The notes under the pieces are model-generated. The model did not search any database. It saw only the letters and a list, made by a program, of their open reading frames with translations, and had not been told where the DNA came from. A stretch of DNA of 64,000 nucleotides from Rostratula benghalensis (taxonomy: Eukaryota > Chordata > Aves > Charadriiformes > Rostratulidae), in NCBI GenBank assembly GCA_013399305.1, contig VXAI01000019.1, positions 1,889,034 through 1,953,033 on the forward strand. Reading direction: 5' to 3'. Shown one piece after another: positions 63,418 to 64,000 of the stretch (positions are counted from its first letter, which is position 1; every line of letters starts with the position of its first letter). The translations under genes were made by a program, and so were the position numbers.

Positions 63418-63497
63418 AGGCTGCAGTGATCCGGATAAAGGCCATCCAGCCAAAACTGAGCCTGGGTATCTCCTGGGTCTGCTTCTGCAGTCCATAA
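63418..63497 (+). other. candidate terminal coding exon 3 of the + strand gene model
   Basis: TCTTTCTCTCTGCTTTTCAG is a very strong acceptor. The two bases after it complete a codon with the one base left over from 56833-57037, and the frame then runs 25 more codons (AVIRIKAIQPKLSLGISW and on) to a TAA at 63495-63497. AATAAA occurs 374 bases downstream. Base composition is richer in GC than the surroundings. The opposite strand is also open here over a longer frame (63245-63550) with coding-like codons, so the block could be coding on the minus strand, or a conserved non-coding element. Product unknown. Confidence 0.28.
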
Positions 63498-64000
63498 GCA
63501 CGACTCAGTTCATGCTGAAATGCAGGGGGCTCACGTGAAGTCACAAACACACAAACTTGCAGCAGTTTTTACACTCCAGCATTGCAATCCTTCAAAAAGA
63601 AGAGTAATTGACAGATTGTTGTTCTTTCGTATTTAATACTAAAAATGAGGGTCACACTATTAGGTCCTTAGATACTTTAAATATAATCTACATAGACTAA
63701 ATGCCACTGGACATAAAATCAGTTTGCCTTACTGTGGAAACTTGTCCAACTGTTAACTAAAATATGATTTTAAGTTCATGTTGCCTTCTGCTTCCTTCCT
63801 TCATTCTGTTACCTCCCTTCCTTGTAGAAACCTTCTTCTAGCATCTTCCATAATTGCTTGGAAAGTTCTAAATAAATTCAAAACCCATAATCATATGACA
63901 GAATAAGATGAGATATTGCATACATGAGATATTTCTGCTTCATACAGCAGAAAGCAGAGTCAAGGTGGAAAGGGTGGCTCGATTCAGTACAGCTATAGCT
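63498..64000. other. 3' flank, AT-rich
   Basis: A CTTCC-rich pyrimidine stretch at about 63784-63828 ends in TTGTAG and resembles an acceptor, but the frame after it stops within about 15 codons. An AATAAA follows at 63871. The window ends without another recognisable feature. Confidence 0.45.
63871..63876 (+). promoter_or_regulatory. AATAAA polyadenylation-type hexamer
   Basis: Canonical AATAAA in TTCTAAATAAATTC, downstream of the TAA of the candidate terminal exon. AATAAA is common in AT-rich DNA, so it supports the gene model only weakly. Confidence 0.2.

Noticed and set aside
63784..63876. Strong pyrimidine tract ending TTGTAG, followed by AATAAA
   Set aside because: The frame after the acceptor-like site stops in about 15 codons and no partner donor was identified. 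CTTCC-rich simple sequence explains the tract.
1..64000. Search for CRISPR arrays, tRNA or rRNA genes and bacterial-style operons
   Set aside because: No regularly spaced direct repeats, cloverleaf-like blocks or clustered long frames were seen. The repeats are those of a bird genome.

Overview
The window looks like a draft-assembly piece of a bird nuclear genome. The evidence is the repeat content. It holds several CR1 LINE 3' ends of the avian type (1838-2060, 4298-4350, 28261-28660, 29925-30044, 39928-40052), an older decayed CR1 of the archosaur/turtle kind (43472-43660), and a degraded LTR that matches my memory of the avian ERVL LTR (20758-21480). Everything else is AT-rich DNA with homopolymer runs, a TA/TG microsatellite and one ambiguous base (32823). 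There are no operons, CRISPR arrays, rRNA or recognisable tRNA genes. The short reading frames scattered over both strands are mostly what AT-rich non-coding DNA gives by chance. The species and locus cannot be named from the sequence alone; the window is intergenic or intronic in character.

Layout: 1-20 kb is mostly unique AT-rich sequence with one CR1, a CR1 scrap, a G-rich tract and a few splice-site-bounded open segments. At 20.8-21.5 kb lies the ERVL-type solo LTR. From 21.5 to 44.7 kb there is AT-rich sequence carrying a CR1 with an inverted 5' part, two more CR1 fragments and the ancient CR1. A GC-rich block of unknown origin occupies about 44.74-45.38 kb. From 45.4 to 64 kb the sequence is again AT-rich but holds the most coherent coding hint.

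That hint is on the + strand. Three segments, 50079-50238, 56833-57037 and 63418-63497, each have a good pyrimidine-tract acceptor. The first two also have consensus donors. Each has an open frame, and the intron phases match at both joins (0, then 1). The chain ends at a TAA, with AATAAA at 63871. With an ATG at 50083 it would give a protein of about 146 residues that I do not recognise. It may be a lineage-specific gene, an exonic lncRNA or chance; RNA-seq and alignment with other birds would settle it. Weaker minus-strand exon candidates are listed with low confidence.

Repeat family assignments come from remembered consensus features, not from a database search.
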